Below, piece by piece: positions 9,659 to 19,647 of a stretch of DNA of 64,000 nucleotides. The stretch is from Chondrus crispus. Taxonomy: Eukaryota > Rhodophyta > Florideophyceae > Gigartinales > Gigartinaceae. The notes beneath the pieces are model-generated. The model was given only the letters and a program-made list of their open reading frames with translations, was not told the origin of the DNA and made no database searches. The position numbers and the translations under genes are program-made. Positions within the stretch are counted from its first letter, which is position 1. Every line of letters starts with the position of its first letter. Where the stretch lies: assembly GCF_000350225.1 (NCBI RefSeq), contig NW_005179244.1, forward strand, positions 7,194 through 71,193. The letters run 5' to 3'.

Positions 9659-10021
9659 GCTTCCTTCTTTCAGCGTGACTTTCTGCTATCCTGTACCACT
9701 TGTATTTTATTTGTCGGTAAAGCTGGACATCGCCCTCGCGAAGCGAAGGGGAAGAGGGGATCTGCAAGGGAAGGTATGGTGAGGGAAGAGATGTGGGTGT
9801 ACTGTCCGGAGGTTGTCTGTAAGGGTGCGGTTTAAATGCGCAATGATGGGCATGTCTCCAAAAGAGGCGGGCTTTTTCGTAAGTCTCCGTCCACTTCTAT
9901 TTTTTCTGTAGACGCACAGTACTGCTACGTGTTATGTTGACCAGCGATGATTCAACTGAATATTCTCCATTTCGACTGTCACCTTCAAATTATGCAATCA
10001 ATTTGATGTTTACAGTCTGAT
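9659..10021. other. Spacer upstream of the DDE transposase
   Basis: No gene or repeat seen. It probably contains the promoter of the transposase that starts at 10022. Confidence 0.4.
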
Positions 10022-12101
10022 ATGGATGCCCTAGCATATGATTGGCACGTTTGGCAGTCCCCTCCCAACTGTGCTAAGGGTCTAGTGCATCTCAAAACCC
10101 GATACCTCGAGCAGGGACAATATTCTTCTCCCTCTTCCACCCTACGTGCGACTCGACTCGGCAGTGGCGGTATGCCACCGTCAATGAGAGCGCAAGCGCT
10201 CGCTCACAAGAGGCAAATCGCCAAAAGAAAAGAGGAGGCCGCTCGACGCGCAAAGATCCTTTCCCTAATCAAAGGGGGCCACAGCGCCCTCAAAGCGTCA
10301 GGAAAGACAAGCGTGTCTCGATCAACCGCCACACGAATCAAGAAAGCATATCAAAGCTCAAACACGGACGAACTCAAAAAGTTGCTAAATACAGAGCACA
10401 ATCACGCCGGTCGCAAACCCATTCTGTCTCCACATGAGGAACAACTTGTAGTTAACCGAGCTCTACATGCCGCCCAGCATGGCTTCGCAGTAGACAACAA
10501 CGTGATGAGCACAGTACACGCCAAAAGTTCGGCTGATCGTTCCGCCAGATACGCAAATGGCTTGCCCTCACCAGACGCTATCCGTTCATTTCGAGCTCGT
10601 AATCGCTCCCTCGCTTATCGTGTTGCTGAGAATGTGTCGAGCGCACGCCTCGCTGCTGAGAATCAGTCTCATATACTCACTCTGGCAAAAGCCCTCAAAC
10701 GCGTCGAGTAAAATCATCCAGGCATTTTTTTGGACCCACACCGAATTGGGAACTGGGACCAGACGGCTGTCTCAGGAGAGTATGGTAGAAAAATAAGGTG
10801 TTACACCTCCTCCAATGCCTACAGCGGTGCTGCGAGGAGGAGCATACGGGACGCTGGGAACAATTTGACCGCTGGTATCGCTGTGGCGGCTTGCAGAAAC
10901 ATTGCATCTCTATTTCTCTTAGCTTCCGGGAAGCGGGTTGTGGGCACTTGGAAGGAGCCCCTGAGCGAACTTGACCTTACTGACGCGCGAGGAATACCCT
11001 TTTGGCTTTGTGGGTCACAATGGTTTCCCTCAGACACATCTCTTCACATAACAAAGAATGGATCCGTGGATCGAAACATAATCGTCAAAATTGCAGAGCA
11101 CATAAACAAGCATGCTCGAAAAACCATCTGCTCAGATAAGCAAATTGTGCTGTTGGTGGACGGACACAGCTCCCGTGATGGGCTACAGTGGCTTGAGACG
11201 TGTGAAAGATTGAATATTATCGTTGTGTGGCTCCCCGCAAACACAATGCATATTCTCCAACCCTGTGACCAATTTGTGAATCGCTCATGTCAGCAAACAG
11301 TGCGGAAGAAAAGGGACGAATTTCTCTCTATGAGCCATTTATCATGGACCAATATCTCTTACAAAATCAAACTGGCAGTTGCAGGCCACCAGTCCATCAC
11401 ACCCGACGATGCTCGAGCGTCGTTTGTCAAATGCTGTATTTGACCTATGGACTGCCGTTTTATATACTTTGCTTCCTCTGATAGTGCTCCAAATGGCCTC
11501 GACACACGATCTGGTATCTCATATCCCAGTACAGGGCGGCATTTTGTCCGTTGGACCTCACATGCGGTCATGCGGACGCAAAACCTCAAACTACAAAAAG
11601 AAATTCACGAACTGACTGACGGCAGGCTACCCGTCTCCCGCGCTCTCGCACAGATTGCCTATCTTCTCCACTCCAATTTCAGAGTCCAGAACATACTATC
11701 ACACGAAATCCGTGCCCCTTAAACGGCATCCTGCACTCGCGCAGCACGTAAAAATAGTGGAAATGCACGGAGCGGCTGTTCTCACTTCGAATGTTTCTCA
11801 AAGGCTGTCGGAGGCTAGCGAAACTTCAAATCGCGAACACGCGAGCTCACTGGCTATGAAGACACACAGTAGGGTGATGTCGAGGGAGTCTTTTTGTGAC
11901 AAAGAAAACGTAGATCCTGCTGGAGAGGCGAAGGTCGCTCGAAACCTAGAGAGCAGTTTTTCGGATTCTTTGGACGATGTTCCCCTGAGTCAGTGGCCGA
12001 CACAGAGTCGGCGTAGTGTCAAGGGGAAAGGGGAGAGTCGCGACACCGGTCCGCAACATGCCGCAGCACAAAGTCTCCTCGGTTTGTCGCAGCCTAGGTA
12101 A
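10022..12101 (+). pseudogene. pogo/Tigger-type DDE transposase, broken
   Basis: The frame from ATG 10022 has a basic helix-turn-helix-like region (residues ~60-115, with SGKTSVSRSTATRIKKAY), then a DDE_1 catalytic domain. Its aspartates are visible in IGNWDQTAVS, IVLLVDGHSS and ILQPCDQF; the LVDGH and HILQPCD blocks are diagnostic of the pogo/Tigger/Fot1 group of the Tc1/mariner superfamily. The same frame meets TAA at 10709-10711 and TGA at 11441-11443 and otherwise reads on to 11722. A charged tail (SFCDKENVDPAGE) continues in another frame to 12101. Two in-frame stops and one frame change make it inactive as it stands. It is the best candidate for the enzyme that moved the 12 kb island, since pogo-type elements duplicate TA and often start CAGT, as the island's inner ends do. 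Confidence 0.8.
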
Positions 12102-12226
12102 AAGTGCTGCGGTATTGGTACCCCAATTGAGCCGGATGGTACGTGGAGCAGTCAAAGAGAGATTTTTTGGTACTGAAAATCTGGCCAGTACAGGGGTAAA
12201 ATGGCCCATTTTAGGAAAATTCTAAA

Positions 12227-12279
12227 GCTACTCAAATTGAGCCGATGAGAAGAGTACTGTATGCGCCGGCTCCCGGCTG
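12227..12279. repeat. Right terminal inverted repeat
   Basis: Inverted counterpart of 326-416 without the left-end insertion. Reading inward from 12279 it runs through the GC-rich tip, TACAGT, then ACTCTTCTCATCGGC. GC-rich host-like DNA begins directly outside it. Confidence 0.75.
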
Positions 12280-12765
12280 TCGGGGAGGGACGTCCGCGCA
12301 GACGGGGTTTTTGGTTAGCGGGACACGCAGCCAGACCGCACACGTCACCGCGCCGCGCAAAAGCCTTGCCCGTCAGGGGCGGCGGCGTGCAGCTGCTCCG
12401 CGCTGCGCTTTTGGCGCTGTGGCAACCTGAAATATATTGGGGAAGAGGTCCCTTTGTACTGTTAACAAATGCCTTACTTTACTAGAAGTATATCCTTATT
12501 AATGTACAAGGGTGCAGCATAAACGTGCACGTGCACGTGCACCTTGTTTCCAACACGCACGCCCACCTCGCTTGCGATATTGTTACCGTAAAGTTAACTT
12601 TATCATGGGACTTGAGGCACACATCAGGTGTCGAGTCAACCCGTTTTGAGGCGCACTGCCCCCCATTACAGACCACATCCTCTGTAATGACACCTACCAT
12701 GAGCCACTTTTTCCACCGAAACCCCCAATTTCCCACTTTCTATCTCGCGTCGTGGCCCCCCGCGC
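12280..12765. other. GC-rich host spacer with (GTGCAC)3
   Basis: GC-rich DNA resumes right outside the island. At 12525-12542 GTGCAC is repeated three times, a fully palindromic run also containing CACGTG. No gene seen; it is probably the upstream region of the TLDc gene. Confidence 0.4.
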
Positions 12766-14541
12766 TTGCGCTGCCCCCCTTCATCCCGGCGATTCCTTCC
12801 CCTTTCCTCCCCCNNNNNNNNNNNNNNNNNNNNNNNNNNNNNNNNNNNNNNNNNNNNNNNNNNCCCTCCTGCCCACGAGTCGGCGCCCGTCGACGACGCC
12901 ACGGCCGCGCTGCAGGACGAGTGCCACCTGCTGTCGCGCCAGTCGTCCGCGCTGGCGATGGCGCTGGCGCGCCGCCGCGCCGACGTCGCGCTCCTGCGCG
13001 CCGAGGCCGCCACGCTGGCCGTCGCGCTCGAGTCGGCCAAGGAGGCCCTCAACGACCTCCTGCGCAAGGAGGCCGCCATCAGGACCAAGGCCGCCCCGTC
13101 CCCGCGCGCAACCCCTGCCCTCCACAACACCGCCCCGCAGTCCGATCCGGGCCTGTTCCGCGCGCTCCAGGCTCAGATCGACGTCACCAATCACGCCGTC
13201 CGGGCCGCCGCTGATCGTAAGGGAGAGGTCGAGGCCGAGATTCACCGCTTGCGGAAGCTCACGCTGGATACCATCCAGGAGGACGACGTGCCGGACAGTG
13301 TTGATACGCACATGCCCCTGTCTGCGCATGAAGGAGATCCTCGTGGAGGCGCGCCGGAGCCCGTGGTCTTGCAGCCGGATGTTACGCTCTCTCAGAAGAA
13401 GCGCAAAGCGAGGCACGATCGCGAGGTCGCGGTCTTGCGCATGCTCAAGGAAGGCGCGGCGTCCAACTCCTCGTTCCGTTTCGATCACGCCCGCATCTGG
13501 CGCGATGTCACCATGCCCAACCTGGCGCTAATCCCCGTCGCGGACGATATCGCCGCCTCGGACGTCATGCTGGGAGTTGTAATCGAGCGAATATTTGAGG
13601 GCATCACGTGCTTCACCCCGACTACGAGCGCGAAGGAGAGCACCGCGTCGGCGACGGATTTTCGCATCGACGCCAGCGGGGCAATTCAGGGCGCCAATGA
13701 AAATCTGGCCAAATTAGTCGCGCCTCATTTCGGCACCCTCACTGTCGGCGCGACCGACGATTCCACCCGCGTCCGCGTTGTGGCCCCCGCTGTCGCACTT
13801 GCCCGAATTATGGACTTGATCGGCGATGTCGACGGCGACAAGGTCAGAAGGCCGCTGGCGACGCTGCCGAATGACAGAGAGCCGGTCGCGTTGGGAAGGA
13901 AAAGCTCTGTGGATATGACGCGGTCGCCCAAGGGTCAGCTCAGAAGCAAGCCTGATGCGACGCAATTGCCCCCCATTGCCATTAAGCTTTCGACAACGTC
14001 CCATGTTTTGAGCCCGGAACACATTCCCAGCATTGTGGGCGCTGGCGTGCCGAAGCGCTTTCATGAGTGCGGGCTTCGCTTGCTGTATTCAACGAACGAG
14101 CATGGAATGTCTTTGCTCACTTTATATAATCGCGTCAAGACAGCTTCTCCGACGCTACTCGTCATTCGCGATACCAAGGACCGCGTTTTTGGCTGCTATG
14201 CTGCGGCTCCCTGGAAGGCATCTTCGGCTCGTTACTACGGGACGGGTGAGAGTTTTGTTTTCGGTACTGACGGACCGGACGTGGTCAAGGTTTACAAATG
14301 GAGCCGAGAAAACTCCTTTTTCCAGTTTACGTCGCATTCATTCTTGGCAATTGGGGGCGGGGCGGGGAGTCATTTTGCTTTATGGGTTGATGAGGATCTG
14401 CTCATGGGCACCACATCGGCTTGTTCGACATTTGCAAGCCCACCATTGACAAACACATTGAGCAAGGATGAATCAAACTGCACTGAATTCAAGATTGTGA
14501 CTCTCGAGGTATGGGCTTTTGATGCGCATATGAGTCATTAG
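12766..14541 (+). CDS. TLDc-domain protein with N-terminal coiled coil
   Basis: After the gap an uninterrupted frame of about 560 residues runs to TAG 14539-14541. Residues just after the gap are Ala/Arg/Leu-rich and predict coiled coil (ESAPVDDATAALQDECHLLS onward). A middle region has no recognised domain. The C-terminal ~180 residues are a TLDc domain as in OXR1, NCOA7 and TBC1D24: PSIVGAGVPKRFHECGLRLL, then LLTLYNRV, YGTGESFVFG, VYKWSRENSFFQF, FALWVDEDLLMGTT and the closing TLEVWAF. TLDc proteins protect against oxidative stress and bind the V-ATPase. The ATG at 12766 precedes the 50-N gap and gives an implausible short leader; the true start may lie in the gap. Single exon otherwise. Confidence 0.85.
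   Translation: MRCPPSSRRFLPLSSPXXXXXXXXXXXXXXXXXPPAHESAPVDDATAALQDECHLLSRQSSALAMALARRRADVALLRAEAATLAVALESAKEALNDLLRKEAAIRTKAAPSPRATPALHNTAPQSDPGLFRALQAQIDVTNHAVRAAADRKGEVEAEIHRLRKLTLDTIQEDDVPDSVDTHMPLSAHEGDPRGGAPEPVVLQPDVTLSQKKRKARHDREVAVLRMLKEGAASNSSFRFDHARIWRDVTMPNLALIPVADDIAASDVMLGVVIERIFEGITCFTPTTSAKESTASATDFRIDASGAIQGANENLAKLVAPHFGTLTVGATDDSTRVRVVAPAVALARIMDLIGDVDGDKVRRPLATLPNDREPVALGRKSSVDMTRSPKGQLRSKPDATQLPPIAIKLSTTSHVLSPEHIPSIVGAGVPKRFHECGLRLLYSTNEHGMSLLTLYNRVKTASPTLLVIRDTKDRVFGCYAAAPWKASSARYYGTGESFVFGTDGPDVVKVYKWSRENSFFQFTSHSFLAIGGGAGSHFALWVDEDLLMGTTSACSTFASPPLTNTLSKDESNCTEFKIVTLEVWAFDAHMSH
12814..12863. other. Assembly gap, 50 N
   Basis: A run of exactly 50 N inside the 5' part of the TLDc gene. 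The round number suggests a placeholder, so the real length and frame across it are unknown. Confidence 0.99.
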
Positions 14542-15632
14542 ATATGATAGGTAGCAGCTTTGCAGTTGAGGAGAAGAAAGGCACCGATTGTAAGTATTGT
14601 ATCTTAGTGCCGACACACAACAAACACACGCATTGTAAACTCTTGGTGGTATGTTTGCGCAAATAGCGAGCCTTGACCGAGAAGTCGATAGACGCCGCTG
14701 CTGCTAGGGGGCATGCCAGTCTCACTTTGCTTCTGTTTGCAAAATGAACATTGCTTACAAGCAGGGGGAGCTCGAAGAGGTCTACTGATGTAACCTTCGT
14801 GTACTGCGGTAACTGTCACGTATCACTCACTGCTCCGCTGTATCAACTGAAGCCCTTCTAGACAACAATCGATGGCCAAAATGGAAAACGATTTATTACA
14901 CAGCATGGCGAGAATTCGATATCTGAAATGCATCGCGTCCAAGCATTTGTGGAGGGACGGAAGCCCAAGTGAATTGCTTTTCCAGAGCGAAGACTATTAG
15001 TACTGCCTTTCATCATCAGCCTTTCGAACTAAGTGTACGAAAGACATGTATCAGGGCTCTCAGGAGAGAAAATGTCTTCTTAGATTTATATCGTTAAGCT
15101 ATCGTATGCTACCTTCGCAGCATACGATAGCTTAACGATATAAATCTATACTGCTGCATAGTTTGCTCAGCCGTTCTTTCACATGCCTGCGGAGGCTCGG
15201 AATTCTGATTTAAACATAAGAAACATACGAGTGGGGTTGCAGCAGATGGGGCCTTCCTGTTTTCTCACAAGATGGAGAAAATAATTTGCTCTCAGGAGCA
15301 TTTTTTTGTTTTTGTTTTTGGGGGGAGGGGGCCGTAAATTATAAAACAACATTTATTTCGGACAAGATTTCACCAGCGATGCTGCGAGTAGGACATTCTA
15401 CGATCGAGTCGACAAGATCCCGTTCGCATGCGCTCGCAGAAGGTATTCACTCTCTCCGCCTGGCCTCTTCGTCGCTTTCAAACCCCCTCCCACGACAGTG
15501 GTGTGCACCTTTATGCTGCCAAGCGCAGCCGCGTCTCAACGTGGCGGCTCGGTGCCCATTTGATCGCTCAAGAAGCCATTCAGTTTAGACACTCCTCTGC
15601 TTCGCAACCGCGGCGGCGCGTCAGACTTCACC
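14542..15632. other. Intergenic, with a long hairpin
   Basis: No gene seen. It contains the 30-nt-arm hairpin at 15081-15148 and, near 15300, a T- and G-rich run. The last ~200 bp should hold the RAE1 promoter. Confidence 0.5.
15081..15148. repeat. Perfect inverted repeat, 30-nt arms
   Basis: Arms 15081-15110 and 15119-15148 are exact inverted copies around an 8-nt loop (accttcgc). The arm sequence was not seen elsewhere in the window. It lies about 540 bp after the TLDc gene and 480 bp before RAE1. Confidence 0.95.
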
Positions 15633-16724
15633 ATGCCCTTTGGCGGTTCAGGTGCTGCTAACAACCCAAACAATGGGTACGTCGTACCGCAACCCCCAGA
15701 CGACACAGTGTCTCGCCTACGCTTCTCCCCTGCAAGCACCGGCGACATCTACCTCATCGCCTCATCCTGGAACGGCTCGGTGCGCTGCTGGAAAGTGAAC
15801 CCAAATCAAGGCTTGGCGGTCGCTGTGTCCATGACCGAGCAAGGGGCCCCTGTTCTTGACTGCGCGTGGGCAGCGGACGGGTCCACTGTTTACTGCGGGG
15901 GCGCGAGCAAGATCGTCAATAGTTGGGACTTGGCCACGGGCGCTACTACCATTGTCGCCGCTCACGACGAGCCCGTGACTCAAGTTTGCGACGTGGAGGA
16001 GAAGAAATTGCTTGCCACCACTTCTTGGGATAAGACGCTGCGCTATTGGGACGTCCGCGCACCGACTGGATCGCCGGTGGGCTCTGTGCCTCTCGCTGAC
16101 CGTGCTTACGCCATGGATGTCAAAGAGCCGACTGTTGTTGTCGGTCTGGCGGATCGGAAGCTTGTGGTCTTTGACGTACGAAAGCCGGCGACTCCGTTCA
16201 AGGAGAAGTACACCTTGCACAAATATCAGACGCGCTGTGTATCGATATGGCCGGATAGGATGGGATACCTTGTCGGCAGCGTTGATGGACGAGTTAGTGT
16301 GGATTACGTTCAGGAGCTGGAGCCAGGGGCAAGCACATCGTTCTCATGTCATCGAGATAAGGCAAATCGTGTTGGCTATGCGATCCACGCTATTCGTTTC
16401 CACAAGCCCTCCGGGATGTTTGCAACTGCGGCGAGCGATGGTCGGTTTTCATTTTGGGACAAGGATAGGAAGGAACGAGCGAGGACGAGGCGGTTCGAGA
16501 AGATGAACGGCCCAGTTACCGATATTGACTTCGCTGCGGACGGCAAGACGTATGCGTACGCGGTAGGGTACGATTGGACCAAGGGAGCGTCAGGGAATGT
16601 GACAAGCCCAGACCAGACTTACATCATACTCGATAGACTTGGAGATGGGGAGCTCGACTCGAAACCAAGCGGTGGACGTGGTCGTGGGAGAGGGAGAAGA
16701 AGAGGGGGCGGTTCACGCAGGTAA
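15633..16724 (+). CDS. RAE1: mRNA export factor RAE1/Gle2
   Basis: A 363-residue WD40 protein, the usual length for RAE1, which binds NUP98 at the nuclear pore and serves mRNA export and spindle checkpoint control. The N-terminus NPNNGYVVPQPPDDTVSRL and repeats such as IASSWNGSVRCWKV, TTSWDKTLRYWDVR and TAASDGRFSFWDKD fit the family closely. So does the block RCVSIWPDRMGYLVGSVDGR. The start is ATG 15633 in the context tcaccATG. The C-terminal ~20 residues are an Arg/Gly-rich tail (RGRGRGRRRGGGSRR) not usual for RAE1, suggesting extra RNA binding or arginine methylation. Single exon. Confidence 0.93.
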   Translation: MPFGGSGAANNPNNGYVVPQPPDDTVSRLRFSPASTGDIYLIASSWNGSVRCWKVNPNQGLAVAVSMTEQGAPVLDCAWAADGSTVYCGGASKIVNSWDLATGATTIVAAHDEPVTQVCDVEEKKLLATTSWDKTLRYWDVRAPTGSPVGSVPLADRAYAMDVKEPTVVVGLADRKLVVFDVRKPATPFKEKYTLHKYQTRCVSIWPDRMGYLVGSVDGRVSVDYVQELEPGASTSFSCHRDKANRVGYAIHAIRFHKPSGMFATAASDGRFSFWDKDRKERARTRRFEKMNGPVTDIDFAADGKTYAYAVGYDWTKGASGNVTSPDQTYIILDRLGDGELDSKPSGGRGRGRGRRRGGGSRR

Positions 16725-17467
16725 AGACGTTCATTCAAGCCACCGGATATGGACTGTTGTCTTTGTGATCGTGCTCTTCATCCGCAGATGCCTTTGTGAT
16801 GTGCTTGCTCGCGACATGTACCATCGATGGAGCCCTATGTAGTGTTGTTCTTTATTTCTTTCGGGCATTTGGCAAAACGAATGCGAAATCGCAGAATATT
16901 CTATTTGGAGCACAGTGAAGCTTGAGCTCCTACAAGTGGCCGAACCATGAAAACGCAAGTATTGTAAAGGATCGATGTTCGGTGGAAAGGGGAATAGCGG
17001 TCGGTACCACGTTGGGATCAGGGCATTTTAATCCGTGTCAAAAAGGCTCAACGCTGAAACGGGGATATGTTGGAGTTGGATCCATTCATTGTGTGCTGGC
17101 AGAGGAGACAAAGGCGCTTCGTTTCAAATTCAAATTGGAGTTTCGGCGTTTGATGTAACCCTTGCGTCACTATTATTTGTATAGTTTGAGATGCAAGGTG
17201 TTCACTTTTTCGTTCATATCAGTCAATGGCCCGCTGCAAAGATGCGCAATCAGGGACTGTTTACATCCTTATACATGAGTACTATACTGTTGTCTTTCGG
17301 AGACCTTGTTTTGCTTTGTGCTCACTGCTATCTTCTTGCCCGATATCTATTCTCAACTGTTCGCACACGCCCAGGTTGACGTGGTGCGAGGCAGCATGAC
17401 CGTACCCTCCCTAGGAATTACGATTCTAATCATTGATCGCGGTTTTGCCTCCTTCGCGTTCTCAAGC
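16725..17467. other. Intergenic between RAE1 and PMT
   Basis: The 3' regions of two convergent genes. No further gene, hairpin or repeat seen. Confidence 0.5.
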
Positions 17468-18991
17468 TCAGTCCCATCTCCGCAGCCATCTGCGAGCGGA
17501 GTGTTCTTCACTCGTTAGTGGGGTGCAATAAATCCAGGGTGCGTAGTACACAAAGCATGCAATGGATACAGACATGAGGACAAGCACAGAAAAAACGCGA
17601 AGCTTCATCGGTAGTTGGTCGACCATGACTCCTGACAACAATTGCGCATAGATAAGCCCTGGCAAGTAATGATATACAAACGCTGAGCGATCAACTAGGA
17701 TGTACGGGAGCAAGTTGATAAGCCAGCCCCAAAACAAGAATGTGCTTGTCCTCCGTGCATACAAAAATGACTCTTTCCTTAGAGCCTTTAACCACTTTGC
17801 ATCCCGATAGCGAATGGAGAAGAGGAATATAACTATGAAAAGACCGACAAAGGCTGCGCAAACCCAACAAATAATTGGGTTCGCGAACAAATACACGGAG
17901 GCCCATTTGTCTCCAATTGGTGTATTCGAGTATAAAAGGCCTCTCCAGTTGACGACCCATTGATACCAGTAGCTCTCCCAGTTATGGCGCGTAGTGATTC
18001 CGGCGTTTGCAGTGAACATGTACTTATTCAAGTATACAAAGAGCTCGAAGAAGGGCTTTCTCACGGCAGTCGGATCATAGTCAGGCTCGCCGATTAGCGT
18101 TTTCCGGAATTCCGCAGGAAAGAACCCAACTCCTGGCCCTGTGTGGGTCAAGGTCTTGAAATGGACCCAGAAAAGCGCAGTGTACAGACCAAGACCCATG
18201 ATGCCTGCCCAGATGCACTCAAGCAAGGTGAGCGGATCTTCCAAGAAATGAAGACCGAAAAAAGAGACGATCGCAATGAGCCCCGGTGTTGCAAGGGCGG
18301 TCCATTTGACACTGATTGAACATCCGCAAACGAGTCCGGTGGCCGTGAGCCACCAAAAGCGTCTCCATGTTTTGGGTGGTGAGCGCCAGAGATGGAGAGC
18401 ACAAAATAAGGACAGGACGAGATAGAAGACAATCTGAGAATCCATCAGTATGAGACGGCTTTCGATAATGTTGAGATTATCGAAGCAGAACAGACCTGCT
18501 ACGAGAAGGGAACCGACCCACGAGACGTCTAAATTTCGAGCTGTGGAATACATGAGCGGGACTGTGACAACTCCAAAAATGGCGGCGATCTCACGCAATG
18601 GATAGTACAGGACGCCGCCAAATTCCTTGCCAATTGAATCGTATCCAAATTTGGGATCGGGACGATAGCCTACCAGATATCCGAAGACGGCCAAAGTGAG
18701 CTTTCCTAGGGGAGGATGAATATCAAAGTGAGTTGCTCCGGAGAGGATGTTATCGACAAACGATCCAAAGTGGTATTCGTCGAAAACCACTGAGGCTGGC
18801 ATACCGAGACGGTAGAATCGAACACATGAGGAGATCGTGAAGAGAATCCAGCATAAGACTCTGTCGCGATTGTCACCGGGATGAGAACGGGGCGGAATGG
18901 CAATGGATGTGTCCGGTTCGCTGAAGGAGACGTGTCGTTCCGCGGCTGGCGCTTGAGCTAGCGATGCCGGCTTCTTTGCTTGTACAGCCAT
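17468..18991 (-). CDS. Protein O-mannosyltransferase without MIR domains
   Basis: A 507-residue ER membrane enzyme of the PMT/POMT family (GT39), which moves mannose from dolichol phosphate to Ser/Thr of secretory proteins. The catalytic acidic pair is in VVFDEYHFGSFVDN (Asp71-Glu72), followed by THFDIHPPLGKL and many hydrophobic segments. The C-terminal four-helix region has RHNWESYWYQW, IIYLP-like and YHYLPGLIYAQLL blocks. Eukaryotic PMTs normally have ~750 residues with a lumenal MIR domain between the two membrane parts; here PGVGFFPAEFRKTLIG leads almost directly into the C-terminal part, so MIR is missing. I chose Met at 18991 because the ORF upstream of it is not PMT-like. Single exon; convergent with RAE1. 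Confidence 0.9.
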   Translation of the reverse strand: MAVQAKKPASLAQAPAAERHVSFSEPDTSIAIPPRSHPGDNRDRVLCWILFTISSCVRFYRLGMPASVVFDEYHFGSFVDNILSGATHFDIHPPLGKLTLAVFGYLVGYRPDPKFGYDSIGKEFGGVLYYPLREIAAIFGVVTVPLMYSTARNLDVSWVGSLLVAGLFCFDNLNIIESRLILMDSQIVFYLVLSLFCALHLWRSPPKTWRRFWWLTATGLVCGCSISVKWTALATPGLIAIVSFFGLHFLEDPLTLLECIWAGIMGLGLYTALFWVHFKTLTHTGPGVGFFPAEFRKTLIGEPDYDPTAVRKPFFELFVYLNKYMFTANAGITTRHNWESYWYQWVVNWRGLLYSNTPIGDKWASVYLFANPIICWVCAAFVGLFIVIFLFSIRYRDAKWLKALRKESFLYARRTSTFLFWGWLINLLPYILVDRSAFVYHYLPGLIYAQLLSGVMVDQLPMKLRVFSVLVLMSVSIACFVYYAPWIYCTPLTSEEHSARRWLRRWD

Positions 18992-19647
18992 GACTGTGTG
19001 CACTTCTGATGCAGGCAAGAATGACCGAGTTTGCACAAAGAATAGGCCAATGTGTCGTTGGTGTATCTGTGACGAAGGGCGAAAGAATGCGTCTCCTCTA
19101 GAGTAGATTGAACACCTTGATCCTGTCAGGTAGAAGGTACTGACTGTGCCGTACAGTACATTGCGTTGAACACCACTGTATGCTCGGGTTTTAGCTCTGT
19201 TGTAAATAAAGATATGATACGACGGTAGGTCAGCGAATGTACTGTACATCCGTAGCGTGATGCCCAATATGAAGTTAGACTGGCCCCATTGCTCGATGCT
19301 GCACTGTATGCCAGCCCTCCCTGAGCTCAAGCACAGCAAATGATCCAATTCCAACGTTGTAAATATTTTGTCGCCAAATTAATGAGACATTCGAAAGTAT
19401 TTCAAAAAAAAAAACCCAACTCAAATTCAAAAAGAAATCGCCACCCCAATCTCGGTGTCTTTAGATCGAAGTCGTGCATTCTTGTGACCGTTACGGTCTG
19501 CCGATTCCAGCAAGATGGCGTCAATTTACCTTTCATGTGAGCAACTTTTACACTTGCGACCACCATGACAACTGTCTCAGCTCCCCTCAGCTTGTATCCT
19601 TCCTTTCCCAACGCGTGGCGCACCAGTGTGGTGGGACTCTATTGAAA
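18992..19647. other. Divergent promoter region
   Basis: The spacer between the divergent PMT and coiled-coil genes. It contains TACAGTA (near 19148) and TACTGTA (near 19240) motifs and an A-rich run near 19405. No gene seen. Confidence 0.5.

Larger units (their letters stand above)
326..12279. mobile_element. Composite ~12 kb DNA transposon island
   Basis: The outermost 24 bp at 326-349 are repeated exactly, inverted, at 12256-12279. An inner block at 384-416 is also repeated inverted at 12227-12257 with a few mismatches. Base composition is AT-richer than both GC-rich flanks, which supports the same borders. Inside are a pogo-type DDE transposase (10022-12101), a PCIF1-like methyltransferase remnant (7059-8203, minus), a zinc-finger-like remnant (6224-6840), paired palindromes (6960-7067), a GC-rich segment (8628-9658) and a nested piggyBac-like element (490-4374). 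If the target duplication is the TA typical of pogo elements, the element proper starts CAGT and ends ACTG, and the outer arms would be flanking palindromic DNA. It could instead be a pile-up of several elements sharing tips. All coding parts look broken. Confidence 0.55.

Noticed and set aside
17468-19354. Extended 628-residue version of the O-mannosyltransferase
   Set aside because: The 121 residues before Met 18991 have no similarity to the family and lie in the promoter region.
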